Shown here piece by piece: positions 23,893 to 36,335 of a stretch of 64,000 nt of DNA. The DNA is from Diphasiastrum complanatum. Lineage: Eukaryota > Streptophyta > Lycopodiopsida > Lycopodiales > Lycopodiaceae. The stretch spans positions 126,001-190,000 of the forward strand of contig CM055093.1 of NCBI GenBank assembly GCA_029204225.1. Reading direction: 5' to 3'. The notes beneath the pieces were generated by a model. The model was not told the DNA's origin, did no database searches, and worked only from the letters and a program-made list of their open reading frames with translations. The first letter of the stretch is position 1, and the number at the start of each line of letters is the position of its first letter. The position numbers and the translations under genes were made by a program.

Positions 23893-26800
23893 CTAGGGAT
23901 ATAAATTAGCCTGACCTTCACTGTAGGTGACTTCTCGCCCTTTAGAATGTCCTGCTTTGATAAAACCCCTATTTTTTAGCTCCTGAAATAATTTCCTTTC
24001 TGCAAAAGACTGAAGAGTTTTGTACCCTTTACGTCATTAACGACTTCCTTGTTAACTAGCAAAAAACTTACTCAACAAGGCGAAACACAAAAAGTTTGCC
24101 AAGAGAAATAAGTCTTTCATGATTTCATAGAGTTGCAAAAACAGGAGGAAGGTACCTCAAGTACAAGTGCATTAGAAGGTAAGTTGGAGGCTAGCAAAAT
24201 ACTCCAGCCTGTCTTCATTGCTGCAAAGTAAAAAAATGATCTGGAATAAGTGCAATATCAAATCAACCATTGAAAAATGCTACCGCAAGCTAAACAAAGG
24301 ATAATTGAAATATTGACTGCTTCTTTTTATATTGTTTTGTACAATATGCAAACGCCGGCGTTCTTATTTGAATCCAGAAAGCTATACAACATAACAATGT
24401 AATATTATGAGAAGATGCAAGCCTCTTAAGCTTTGTTCATTACTGACACAAAGTCAAGGTAGGAAAAACTTCAGATATGCGATTTTTGTGGTAGCCAGCC
24501 TAAAACACCAGCGAGTACTTACTAATATGAGACTGTGTCGCCAAATACAAATTCCATAAATTTCCTTGACTGTCCTATTGTTTCATCTACTGCCTTGTTT
24601 CAGACTAATTTTAGGAACATATGAGAAGAAAGTCACAGCAGGTCATAAACTCAAGCATTTGTTGAAACTAGTCCTACTTTAACTGGCAACCTCAATCTCC
24701 ACAGTTTGCATACCGAGCCTTCTGGCCATGCTTCCTCCTGTACTACTAGCACCACCACCAATAAGTGCTGCTAGACTAGGGGTTGTATTCTGCATTGCCA
24801 TAACCATGGTAAAATGATTTCTCACTCAAAAAGTTTAGAAAAGAGAGATTTGACAACTGCTCATAGCCCAAAATTTCTTGGATATTACCAAAGCAAAAAG
24901 CTGCAAACTTTTAACTTTCTGCAGAATAAGTCATGCAATTGGTACTTACATAAGGTGTCGGTATAGATGCAAAAACAGTTCCCAACTTTGCCGAATTGCA
25001 GCCAATCCAAATATAAAGCTGCCGGGAGATCAATACAGTCCATATAATCAGCTCAATTGATTAGTATGTGCTTACAGCACTATGAGTATACTCCAACTTT
25101 TGGGCCCAGCAGTCACATTGAGGGCTGACAATTTCATAAACATAGGTAAATTACCTACATTAGCTCACTTGATTTTGGTCCTCGATAGTAATATAAGTAA
25201 AAAAAATAAGTGAGTGTACTTTGTGTGCCAAGTTCAGGCAAAAACTTGAACATAAAACAGAGGACATGTGATTCTTAAGTATCTCAAGTCCACACAAAAC
25301 AACACGCAATATTTAGCTTTATGCAGTCGATCACTCATACGCACAGACTATCACATTCCTACTCATGCCATCAGCACCCAACAAAGAATAGGCTGAATCC
25401 CAGCATAAGATTATGTTCACAATAGCTTTCGCAATCAAATGCAGATCAAGATTTTTCTAGATGGGGACTCAGGCATGATGAAGCCCAAATCTATGCAACC
25501 AAACCAATTGAATGCAATCCCTACAATTTCAATGATCCAGGCTCCATCCAGCACTACTAAATATTACATATCCACATTTAGACTTGCTCAAAGCAAACCA
25601 GGAAAATTACTTGGAGAAAGGGTGTGTCCTAAGGCCTCAAATGACATCAGAATACTCAGAAATATCTGATGCTTTTCCTTCAATTGATTCTAGAAATCCA
25701 CAGAGAAAGTATGATTCCACTATATTGAAAAAATAGTGAGCAGATAGATCAAAAACAAAAAATTTCTTCACAAGGTGTTACCTGATGTAAATTTAGAATA
25801 ATTGAAAGACATCGAATATGAATTATAAACAGCTTCTAATTAACTCAAAATAGTGTGGCATGTTGGCATGACAATCTATAAGTGAACTGTGAAAGGACTT
25901 TGGTATCAGTATACCAAATGTGTAACTTTACCATGTTAGACCAACCTATGTGTGACCAATGTGAAAGTTGAAAATGCAGGTTGAATATGGTGAGACTTTA
26001 TGCAAACCTTAAATTCACCATGTTAGGCCTCCCACCTATGTCAAATGTAAGCCTTGACCTTCAAATGTTCTCAAGTGGGCATTCAAGCTTATGTAAGAAG
26101 CTATGTGCACATGTGACAAATGTGGAAAGTGCAACTTTACGGAAAATGCCAAACTTGGAGACCTATTGGTGACACCCGAATTTGGCCCCCTTTTTGTCAC
26201 TTAGATAAGATTTCTAGAAGGATCCCAAATTTTGAACATGCACATGGCTCCATTTTAACTGGTGCAAATTTCTAGATTAGATTTAGACCATCTCTTGGAT
26301 CTATGGCTAATATTGTTCAAGGGCGATGATGCTTCAGATGTGGTCTACATTCATTGAACCTGGTGACCTAATTCGGACCTCAACAACTACAAACACATGC
26401 CCATGTCACTCCTTAGTTGCTCTAGAAAAGTTATCTTTTGTTCAAAAGGATAAAAGGAGATTTGTACCGTGATGCATATTCATATCTTTGTATGTAGTGA
26501 GCTAGTATGAGATATTTCTCCATAGATCTCTTGATCAAAATTGATGTACTCTAGATTCAAAATAATCTTGATATTGATTACACATCTTAAGTCTATTTGT
26601 ATATATTTTGTTGGGATCTAACTTGATCGTGAATGTGGTGATGTGATTGTTTCCTTCATTGTGACTAAGTTTGGATGTATGTGATCAATCATATCAATAG
26701 CCAATCTTGAGTAGATCTTTCACAAATGCTCCCTGGATCTAGCGTGAGGTTTTGATGAAAACTCCACGTGACAGCACATGGAAATAATGTTTTAAAGGCA

Positions 26801-28904
26801 ACACAAGCCAAGCTTGTTAGCAACCAGCTCTCAACCCCCGAGAAGCAGCCTCGCTTGGATTCCTTTTCTCTAGAAGCCCGTACAGACATGCAGCGAAGCA
26901 ACGCACTAGTGTGTAAAGTTGTTGTGTTAAATGTCGTTGGAATACATAAAGAATTTTTTTCTTTGAATCTATTTGTACACGAAGGTTAGGAAATCTCAAT
27001 TGCCATCTATTCAATGAAGAAAGAGACGGTGTGTGCATGCCCTATCATTACATAGATAGGTCCCCAAATAGGATAGTGAAGGCATAGGTCATTGTTGGTG
27101 GTATGGACACTAGTAGCTCGTAAGTCTCAATCAAAGCACCACCAATATACATCATACAACATCAATAGCTTCAAGCAAGGGAACCAATTTTCCAATGTGT
27201 GTAACTTGAATTTTGATTCAAGACCATAAAAAATACATGGATAAGTAGTGTTCATAGAAATTCATTTCCTACAGTTTTTCTACTTCATAGGCAGAGGATG
27301 TTATGTCCCCAAGCTAATTGGACTGAGCCTTTCACTACCTACTTTTAAAAGCAAGTGCCCTTTATGTCGACAACTCAAGGCTACACATGCATGCTAAGCC
27401 TTGAGATAGGATTTATTCTTGAAGAAGCACTTCTAAGAGGATTGTAGACTATGGTGCATGCCTAGAGCTGATTTTGAAATGTAAAGTCATCCTTTCAAGT
27501 GAGAATCTATGCCATGAGATGTGATTTTATTGCATTCAGTCATGCTCAGAGATGGTTGAGGTCCCAAGCTCGAGGAAAACTAGTCTTGTGGGTCCACATA
27601 AGTCTGAATAAAGAAGCTCCATCCAAAATTTTGTGAAACTTTTCAAAGCGGGTTTGGAATGAACAAGTTTGAAACAGCTTAACTTTCACCTGTCATAGTA
27701 GAAAACCATTCTTATCTAGCAACCTCAACGAGTGATTCAAAGATTCAACCAAAATGAAAATACGAAAATATGAAGCTAAAAAGCAAAATTTACGGTTTTC
27801 TCCCACAATCTAAGGAAAGTGAACACAAAGAAGAATAAGAAAGTAACACCCTCCCAACTGCTCATGAAACATGCTTTGATACCAAGTTATGAACACAATC
27901 ATAGATATGCCATCAAATAAAATATATACATTGTAAATGATCAACGATAGGAATCTCCAATGAAGAATGTTGAATGGACATCAGTCACAATGAATGGCAT
28001 AACCCTGCAAGCACTAGGAATAATCATCTACAATGATCCCAAGAGTAGGCCAAATCATGAGCTAATGAATGAGTGTCTCTACCCCCTATATATGCTATCT
28101 CGAAGGACTATATCATATCGAAGGACCCTAATAAAGGCTTCCATCAAGCTGATAAATTAAAATTTAGGACTAAGGTTACCCATCGTTATCTGGATTCACG
28201 GTCTAGTGAATAATTAAGGGCAGGTTGAGTAATGTAAAAGTCTCCTTAACACTTCACGTTACTTACAAATGACACTAATAGTGATTTGGGGCGTCTACAT
28301 TACATTTAAAGCTTTAGATATACATGACTAATGGATACACAAAATGTACTACAATCCAACACAACTCCCTAACGTATTGATCTCGAAGTTGGAGACTACA
28401 ATAGTTTTACTTGATGTCAATGAAGATTCATAAGCGAAATAGGATAGGCCTAGAAAACCAATTATTGAAGATAAAGTGGTCCATCATAGATGAAGTTGCT
28501 TAATCACTCAAGAAAACGATGATAAAACATCAATCATTTTATGAAGTCCATTATTCGGAAAAACATCGCTACTCTGATGCAGAAAAAGAAGCAGTGAGGC
28601 ACTCAATGGGAAGAGATGATCAATCGTTGACGGAGCTGGCAAATCACTAGACGAAATAATGGGAGTAGATCAATTGTTCAGGGAAAAAACAGGCAAAAGA
28701 ATTTGAGTAACAAGTTCCTACAAGTATCAAAAACTGAAAGTGAAATACATATGTACGTACCTGCTCTTTGAGGCAGATTATCTGAAAGTGGAATGTAGCA
28801 TCGTGAGCTTCGTCTGAGAAGCAAATCATGTTAGGCTCAGAATCAGCGTGTGTGAGCGAGCTCATCATCGTGGGCAGAAGATCTTCTCCTGCCACACTCG
28901 CCAT
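23893..28904 (-). CDS. PAC4: Proteasome assembly chaperone 4 (PAC4/PSMG4-like), five exons
   Basis: Exons in transcript order are 28904-28761, 25018-24950, 24789-24714, 24220-24156 and 24009-23893, all with GT-AG introns and matching phases, giving 156 residues. Exon 1 starts MASVAGEDLLPTMM and ends FHFQIICLKEQ at donor CAG|GTACGT. Exon 2 encodes LYIWIGCNSAKLGTVFASIP. Exon 3 has ALIGGG and TGGSMARRL. Exon 4 has MKTGWSILLASNLPSN. Exon 5 has AERKLFQELKNRGF and ends at a TAG (23895-23893). The order HFQxIxLK, WIGCNSAKLG, GG..TG..MARRL, KTGxxIxLASN, E+KL is that of the PAC4 family (human PSMG4, yeast Poc4), which pairs with PAC3 to guide 20S proteasome alpha-ring assembly in cytosol and nucleus. 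Intron 1 is 3.7 kb and carries LTR debris. The family call rests on remembered motifs, not a search. Confidence 0.85.
26170..26700 (+). repeat. Possible LTR fragment inside PAC4 intron 1
   Basis: It begins near TGACACCCGAATTTGGCCCC (26171), a common style of plant LTR start, and contains ATAAAAGGAG near 26449 as a TATA-like element, then T-rich sequence. No second LTR or primer-binding site was found for it, so the call is weak. Confidence 0.3.
27870..28299 (-). repeat. LTR and primer-binding site inside PAC4 intron 1
   Basis: The reverse complement of 27870-27884 is TGGTATCAAAGCATG, a tRNA-Met-type primer-binding site. Sequence above it up to 28299 would be the LTR; at 28299 the minus strand reads TGTAGACGCCCC, a typical plant LTR start. 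The length of about 415 bp is reasonable. No gag or pol was found downstream (below 27870), so this is a solo or truncated remnant in the same orientation as the host gene. Confidence 0.5.
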
Positions 28905-29852
28905 CTCTTCTTTGTATCTTTCTCCCTTTCTGTCCTCCGCTTGCGATTTTGTATAACAATCGATCGAGCCACCCTTCACTTTGGAGATTGACAAGAGCTT
29001 TAGGATGAGCATCACCTAGGATATTATAATGACACCTACCTTTTATTTGGTAAGTGGCAATTTCAGCCCTAAAACCCAAAAGTAATACTAATACATAACT
29101 TATCCATACATGTTAGGCCTCGGAAGTAGCAAAAACACTGATACAAAGGGTTAACACATATGGAGGGATAATGATTTGCAGTCGAATAATTCATGATCCT
29201 TTCGCTGCACAATTGTTGAAAATTGATGATTCTGTGCTGGACCTGTGGGGTAGTGATGGGGACCGGCGGGTTAGCAAAATGCCCTAACAAAAAAAATGAC
29301 TTGTGTATTGAAAGCCTTGTTGACAGGTTTGAAATGTTTTTCTCATGAATCCCTAAATCCTAAAACGTTGCAAACCCCATATTTGTGTGACATAACATTT
29401 GTTCAATGCAAGTTCTCTAAGGTGGGAGTAAATTGTGTTAACAAATAACAATTAACACTTTTGCTATGTAAAATCTTTGGGAGTGACAAAAATCTAACTA
29501 ATAGAAAGGATTGACATGCATAGAGGTGAAATTTATCTAGGGTTGTTTGTATGTGAGTGATGGGAATTGAAAATATGGAGCCCCTCATGGATGGAACCTG
29601 AAAATCACAAAGCCTTCGCAATGAAGAATATTTGAGATGAAATGGAACTAAAATTTGTGTCTGCCAACAACATTCATGGGCTCCTATGTTTTTTTGGAAT
29701 AAGATTTTTGTGACACATGTTGTGCTTTATAATTTAATTCCATTGGCACATTTTAGGAAATAGTGACTCGTTCTCTCATATAATGATAATGTGTGTTTAC
29801 TGGAACATTATAGTAAATAGTGGCTCTCTTTTTTTTCCCCAAAAGAGTACTC
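28905..29852. other. PAC4 upstream region; no other gene seen
   Basis: This should hold the PAC4 promoter and 5' leader (CTTTCTCCCTTTC-like pyrimidine-rich sequence is read antisense here). I could not place a TATA box or start site. No other coding region is supported. Confidence 0.4.
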
Positions 29853-29969
29853 ACTATAATGGACTAGAAAATGTTTGTTTAGAGGCACATTATAAGGGAT
29901 ACAACGGTAAGGACAAGCCATCGTTCCCTTACAATGTGCCTCTAAACAAACATTATCTAGTTTATAATG
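29853..29969. repeat. Strong inverted repeat (foldback), MITE-like
   Basis: Arms 29853-29899 and 29925-29969 are near-perfect reverse complements. They share AATGTTTGTTTAGAGGCACA and flanking bases, with a loop of about 25 bp. Outside the arms at 29741-29830 there are two related phrases (GGAAATAGTGACTC, AGTAAATAGTGGCTC). Size and shape fit a small non-autonomous DNA transposon or a nested hairpin. Confidence 0.8.
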
Positions 29970-31589
29970 TTCCATTGCAATTCAATGCTCAAGTATCCAA
30001 CTCCGAGCATCAAAAAAGGGCAACCAACAAATCCATCGTGGCCCCTAACTATGAGTGTGCATAAGTTTGCATCCCTACTAACCCCTGGTATCTTTTAGCA
30101 TGCCATGCTTTTAGCTCACCAACCTTGGATTTCCCCATACACATTGCCACATCTGCATAATGATTTGAAAAGCTTCGACATGGCATGTAGGACTCGTGGG
30201 TAAGATCCATGTAGGCAGGCATGAATGGTAACATGCCATTAAGTCACATTGCCGCTCACCTGACAATGACATAAGGTCGTATAGATTGCCACCATCCCCA
30301 CCCCCCAACTCAAGGAGCCCAAGAATAGACCCCTAGGTGGGTTGCACACTTGTTTACCCCACAAAGAGATTGAGAGCAATGTTGGAGTACATGTGAGAGT
30401 TTCTCTTACCCCCTCACCCCTTGTTGATCTTGTCTTGAGAGGATGAGCAAGTCACATTTATAGAGGCCCTTCGGGTGGTGGAAAGGGGCCAAAATACTAT
30501 TCTTTCATTGATTGATGCCACATCTTTGTGAAAGATATGCAAATACCAACTTAGGCCAATATTGGAGGCCAACTTAGAAACATATTCCTTGTCATATTTG
30601 GGACCTCACACATGTGAATACCAACTAAGAGGAGGCCAAAATTTGTACCTCGAGTTTTATCTTCCTATTCGCTACATTTAACAATGCACTATGATCTACA
30701 CCATTTGTGATTATCTAGGGATAGGCTTAGAGATTAGACACACACATCAGTTAGGTCTTGGAGAGGAAATACGAGTTCCACACTTCATGTAGATAGGGCT
30801 CATCCCATTGATTTCATGTTGAGATGTTAGAAAGCATTTTGGTTGATCTACAACTAGTTACATTGTTTATATATTTCTCTCTAACAAATACATCGGTTCT
30901 TAATTGATCCACAAAACCAAAGTGTATGTTTTGTATTAGATGTCATATTGATATTATTATTCTAAGTAGGTTATCATCCTATTTGAATCCATTATTACCC
31001 TGAATAGATTTTGATGTAATGACATTTGCTCGCATAAAATAGTTTTGTTGCATCATAAGTTTCATGGTCAAAGATCCATTGGGTCTTGTCACTTAGTAAA
31101 GTACTTAATGTCTAAAAATTTTGCATGCTATCAAAGTTTTGATTATTCATCTTCTAAGCTAATTTCAAATAATTCATTTTGTGTTTATGCAAGCTTGAAG
31201 GCTAGCCCAAGATTGGGATACAAGAGAAGATTGCTTTTGCATTTTCCAAAATTTTATGCATCAAATTTTTGGATATATACATCGGCTTCTAGTGTGGCCT
31301 AATCATCTCTTTTCCCTATCATTTTGGAGTCTTATGAATAGTATTACTTCTCAAATCTGAAGTAGATCTCATTGGGTGGCATCAAAATTGTTGTCCAGTC
31401 TTAATAGAGTTGTTTAATGTGACTAAAAAAAAATTTATATGTTCCAATTTAGATTTTATCTAATCTCTTATAGATGTCAAAGATCTATTCTTAAACACTT
31501 ATCGAGAACTTTTGAAGCACTGCATTAGGGTTTGTATATCCTTTGTTTGATCAAGTGTAACATAGTTCTACTTTTTTAGTCATCATGTC
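29970..31589. other. No gene seen
   Basis: Only short, low-quality frames. No clear repeat or RNA gene was identified. Confidence 0.5.
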
Positions 31590-32000
31590 TCACCATGGCA
31601 ATGTAAGATTGGAGTCAAGTGATAGATTGACCTCTTTTAACCACTCAATTTGTAAAATTAAAATGGAATCATTGTTTTTAATTCAAGATTTTATGGTCAG
31701 TGTACTAGACTTGGAACAAGTGCCTCATCAAGCCTAAGAAGGAACTAAGTTTGACAAGAAAGCAAAGCTTACTCTACATGTCAAGATGAATGTGTCCAAT
31801 GAACTTCTCAAAGAGTTGAGTGGAGCTACAACAAATAAGGCTTGGAACACATTACAAAGAACCTACGAAGCTAAGAATCAAGGATGTTGATTCTAAGCAA
31901 TCAAATCAATTGAAGCTATCTATTTGAAGAGGAATTAAAAAATGAGGCATGAAAGAAAGTAACTCTTGAATACAAAGAATTGTTACACTTGTGAGAAATA
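31590..32000 (+). pseudogene. Ty1/copia gag scrap
   Basis: The plus strand reads RLTSFNHSICKIKMESLFLI, then KAKLTLHVKMNVSNELLKEL and TTNKAWNTLQRTYEAKNQ. It aligns in order with the gag of copia relic 2 at 15036 (RLTSTNYATWIVRMESLLVL, CIKINVSNELLKEI, TSKEAWDSLKAIYGSKN). A stop splits the frame near 31726 and it is lost after 31890. Sequence to about 32600 is probably the remaining decayed gag but cannot be read. Confidence 0.75.
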
Positions 32001-32769
32001 GTGGTCGTTGTAGTAGTAGTAGTGATAGCTCTGATAAGTGGGCAAAACATGTCTCCAAGGCACTATAATTATGTTGTAGGCTCCAAAAAATAGCATGCTA
32101 ATGTATATGATCAATCACAAAAAAAAAAAAAAAGCCAACTATGTAAAGCCTCATGATAATGTTGATGCCAATGAACATGCTATCAAGTAACAACTTGACC
32201 TTCAAGATTCAAGCAACAAGCTAGATATGCTAGTTTTGGGGGGTGGGAGAGTATTTCTATTAGAAGGGCAAGAATAAACAAATACTGACTTTGTCACAAA
32301 ACTCAACAACAAATGGAGCAACAGAAGTTTTAGAAAGAGGCAGATTAGTGGTAGTAGAGGTGGACATTAGAGGAATGACAATTCGTCTCTCAAGTTGATT
32401 AGGTCAAAATACCGATCAAAGCATTTCCCAAACTTCTATCGCATGAGCTACAATTGCTAAAGAATGGTGTCCACAACAAGAAATTAAGGAATATTGTCAA
32501 ATTGAGGCAAATACAGAGCCATTGGCCATGATACAAAGAATGTGGAAGAAGCACAAACCCTAAGGGAGAGAACACTACTTGTCACCTCAATGTACATGTA
32601 AGGCCCAAACTAAGAACCATGTGAAATATAGGTTTTGAATCTAATACAAATCAAAGTCTGAGTTGTTGGATTTATTCCTCTACTCTCCAAAATCCCATGT
32701 TCATCTAGTTCCATTCATATTGCTACAATTTTACATGCATTATTGCACAATATGTAGAAATACTCTATT
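32001..32769. other. Decayed sequence, no gene
   Basis: Probably further decay of the copia relic upstream. It has an A-run near 32119 and no usable frame. Confidence 0.4.
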
Positions 32770-33180
32770 ATCGAAGACATGCAAGAGAGTGATAGTTCGA
32801 CTAGTTGAAGGCATCCGACTTACCCGACTTATCGAAGAAGGCCGACTTGTCAGGGAAGCCCGACTTGGATGACTTATCGACTTGTCGACTCAACCGACTA
32901 TCATCGAGGACTGTCAAACGACTATCTCGACTTTATTGACTATCGTCAACGACACACTCGACTCCGAATAGTCGAAGCCTTCTCACGCCCATTTTATGTA
33001 TGTGCAACTACTTGGACAATGACAACAGTAGCCACGAAGACGTCCAGACGGCACAACGACCCCACGCCACCTTCTTGTACATACATCTACACAATTGTAA
33101 ATTGTATATAGAGATAGCAATTGTAATCAATATTATTCCATGTATTATATCATCAGAGATAGAGACAGTAGCTGCTTTCA
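32770..33180 (+). repeat. Possible copia LTR with short CGACT-type repeats
   Basis: It contains many degenerate CGACTT, CGACTA and TATCGAC units at 32800-32965. Then comes ACAATTGTAAATTGTATATAGAGA near 33084-33113 and TTGTAATCAATATTATTCC, resembling the TATA and R/U5 part of copia LTRs. No partner LTR or primer-binding site was found. Confidence 0.35.
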
Positions 33181-33540
33181 CGGATCTATTCTTTCTTTCA
33201 GAATGATTGTCTGTAATAAGTCCATATCTTTTACAGAGCGATGTTCACTGAATTCTCATCAGTGTATGGATTCTTCTAATGGATTCATTGCAATTTGGCA
33301 CGTTACTCGTTTGTGTTTACTTACTATCTGTTACCATACTCTTATAGGTCATTCTTGGTAATCAAAATCTTGGTTAACATTCAGTCAGACAGTAAGACTA
33401 GTGTTGTAGTATAGTTTTAATCCATCCTGTTAATTGATTCTTAGGAACTTGTTCTCTTCTAAACAATACTTACATCAATTGAAAATGCAAGCCACGATGC
33501 TCAACAAAGATCAAAATGAAGTTCAGTTGAAACACTCTTG

Positions 33541-34110
33541 ATTTTTGGATAGCCCAAGAACATCAAGAACTGAAATGTCAAAGAATCTGCAAGATCTATG
33601 CCACAATTTCAGCCTATTTAGTTTACTTGAATGCTGATTTCTACTCTATTCCACAAACAATAAATCTAATCCACGCTACTTCCACAAAACATAGTGAAGA
33701 AAACAAGAAATCTAATCTAGTTACACAACCACACATAAAGATGGAAGTGCAAGGTCATAGAAGGCATCACACAAGAAACCAATATGATCAAGGAGCTCAA
33801 TAATTGGCAATACTCATGAAAGATCTTCTTATTCAATAATCAAGAGCAAGACAAGTACATGTAAAGCTCCCTCACAAGAGAGGGGGGCTCTTAAAAAAGC
33901 CAATGAGTTGGCTAGGTAGAGCCCAAGTGGAAATTCCACAATTTCACAAATCACAAGTGGAATTAGTTCCTCCACTAGAGGTCACCATCAAAATCACTCT
34001 ATTTTATTTAAGAGGGGTCTACTTGCATTTATTACAATTGCCTACAAATACTAGCTCCTACATGGTCATTCCATCACTTGGGATTCACCATGAGGCTCAC
34101 ATTGAAGAAA
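33541..34110 (-). repeat. LTR fragment, copy 1 of the family at 42.74-43.31 kb
   Basis: Aligns in the same orientation with 42740-43310. It shares AAAGCTCCCTCACAAGAGAG, CACTAGAGGTCACCATCAAA and CTAGCTCCTACATGGTC, with moderate divergence between. The 42.7-kb copy belongs to a minus-strand LTR, so this is taken as a solo fragment of the same LTR. Confidence 0.75.
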
Positions 34111-34439
34111 CAAAATGTTTCTATTGCCAAAGCCTTGCTAGCTCTCCACTCTGATTTTGATAGAAAAGACACAAGAAACAAAATTGTTCGCGAACAATTT
34201 TGTGACACATGACACAAAATTGTTTCGCGACACAAAATCATTCTTGCACCACGAACGACCAAGAAGATCAGCCAAGTACCAAAGGGTACAAGTATTTGAT
34301 CAGATATCATGACATCAGCAGAAGTACTCTACATCGTGGCTAATTTGCCACTCTTGTAACTCGCGATTAGTTGTAGATGTTTAATCTTTCTGATTTGGAA
34401 GTTACACGACGTGACACAAAAAAGTTCGCGAACTATATA

Positions 34440-35257
34440 CTTTCTGCTTGATGCATAATATTGTAAGACGAAATATACAAAATACATGTCCGCCTGTGAG
34501 CGAGACAATTTTGTAAGAGGATCAGCAGATCCAGAAGTCCGCTAGTAAGCGAGACATTATTCGTGAGATAATTGTATTTCTCTCACGCCAATGCACTGTG
34601 TGGATCTGTCGCACAGTGCTTGAAAAATTAGAAGATCAACAGATAATATTGTAGTTGTTATGCACATACTATTCTGAATGATTGTATGATCTCAAATGAA
34701 TATTTGTCTGCTACTATTTGTGTATCTGATTCATTTGTTTATTCAATTTCGTAAATTGGTTATTTTGTTGAATCTTATAATAATCTATAATGTTGATCAG
34801 CAATGTCTGTCTACATTCTGGAGGATTGTAGGAATGATATAGTCGGCAGTGACCAGCAATCATATCTGAACTCCACACGAATTGATTTTTATTCGCAAAT
34901 GCTTTTGCTTCGTGTTTTCACTTCGCGATCACTTGGTTATAAGCGTAAATCAATTTTAGAGCTCACTTAAGTTTCGTTTCGTTTCGTTTTGTTTTGTATA
35001 GTTCTGTTTCGTCTCATTACAGAGCTTGATTGATCTTTTTGTGAATTCTTCTCTTTCATCTAGTTTCACTTCATTTTGTTTCGTGTCATTGTACAACTTG
35101 ACTGGATCGCAAATTCCTCTTGAGCAGAAATTATCCGTGATCAGAACAGTTTTGCAAAACTGTTCGTGAATCGTTGGAGAGATTTCTATCAGTTCGTTAC
35201 CAAAATTTTGCTGGAATTTTGAGTTTGCACAATTTGCACGTTTAGATTTCTCCATCA
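34440..35257 (+). repeat. 5' LTR of a Ty1/copia element
   Basis: It ends at CCATCA (35257), one base before a perfect primer-binding site. Sequence such as CTGGAGGATTGTAGGA and TTCTCTCACGCCAA also occurs, on the minus strand, in the LTR at 63617-64000, so both belong to one LTR family. The 5' edge is uncertain: similarity is clear only from about 34500. Near the 3' end there is a run of TTTCGTTTCGTTT-type repeats (about 34970-35090). Confidence 0.8.
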
Positions 35258-35258
35258 G

Positions 35259-35270
35259 TGGTATCAGAGC
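35259..35270 (+). other. Primer-binding site (tRNA-Met)
   Basis: TGGTATCAGAGC, the canonical initiator tRNA-Met complement of plant copia elements, lies two bases after the LTR end and about 100 bp before gag. Confidence 0.95.
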
Positions 35271-35367
35271 CAGGTTTGTCATAGTCTGACATAGCCGAAA
35301 AGCTATCAGATCCAGGAGGCTAAGCATTCAAACAAAGAACCATTATGAAAACACAAATTTAGAAGCA

Positions 35368-36335
35368 ATGGCTTCAATAAGTAGCATACAATCGAAGATC
35401 TATACAGTTTTGGATTCATCAGGATCTAACTTCTTAGCATGGAAGGTTAAGACCTCGCTGATATAAAGGGAGAAGGATTATTCCCCTGGGTAGATGGCAC
35501 TGAGGAGATGCCTACAACAACAGGCAAGGAGCTACGTGAATGGAGGGAGAAGAATGACAAGGCAATAGTCTTGTTATCATCATCCATCGAGGATAGTCTG
35601 ACTCTTGACCTGGATACACTCTCTAAATCAAAAGAGATGTGGGATACACTACTCACAAGATTTCAGACGAAATCACGCAGTCAGATAATGGTGTTTTGAA
35701 GATCAGCTAACAAACCTACAATGGGATGGCAAAGATCTCACTTCTTTTGTTAGGAAGATGAAGGATCTATTCCTTTCACTACACAATTCTGGAGCGAAAA
35801 ATGCAATGTCAATAGAGAAGCAGCTCACTTATCTGTTGAGAGCCTTACCAAGATCCTTCCAGACAACCAGAACACTTTTAGCAAAGGATCCTACAATGAC
35901 ACTCGAAAAGGCAATTGTCGAGATTTGAGAAGAAGTCGAGGCTCGAGAGCACCTTGATCACAAGAATGCTTTTGACCAAGCTCTCTACAGCAACAAGGAG
36001 AAGACAAAGAAACAATTCAAACCTAAGAGAAAGTCAGATTGAAAGCAGGAACATGATCAGCATACAGAAGGAACCAGCAAAGGCAAATGGAAGAATAAAG
36101 GAAGGTCAAAACAACAAAGTGGAGACAAGAAGACATGCGTGAGTTGCAAATGTGAAGGGCATACTGTTGATTCGTGTTGGCTTAATCCAAAAATTGAGTG
36201 TATTTACTGCCACAAGAAAGGTCATGCAGCCATGGACTGCCGCCTGAACCCAAAAAACAAATCAGCACAAAGCAGACATGAGAACAATAATAGTTCGAGG
36301 AGCCAGAGAGCCCAAAAATGGGCAAAGAAAGATTG
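35368..36335 (+). pseudogene. Ty1/copia gag relic 3 with two zinc knuckles
   Basis: It starts MASISSIQSKIYTVLDSSGS, with NFLAWKVKTSL, EMWDTLLTRFQTKSRSQIM, LTSFVRKMKDLFLSLHNSG and LTYLLRALPRSFQTT, a copia gag core. Stops and frameshifts occur near 35463, 35697 and 35926. Two CCHC zinc knuckles follow each other: CVSCKCEGHTVDSC (36136-36177) and CIYCHKKGHAAMDC (36199-36240). A single knuckle is commoner in copia; the pair is intact here despite damage elsewhere. The element has its LTR and primer-binding site directly upstream, so this is its true 5' end. Confidence 0.88.

Noticed and set aside
26768-26989. Plus-strand frame with TPEKQPRLDSFSLEARTD, loosely like the region after a BED finger in hAT transposases
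   Set aside because: No zinc ligands or other hAT blocks nearby; too short and without an ATG. It lies in PAC4 intron 1.
28843-29290. Minus-strand ORFs upstream of PAC4 as alternative first exons
   Set aside because: They overlap the promoter/leader in other frames; the frame carrying FHFQIICLKEQ into a good donor starts at 28904.
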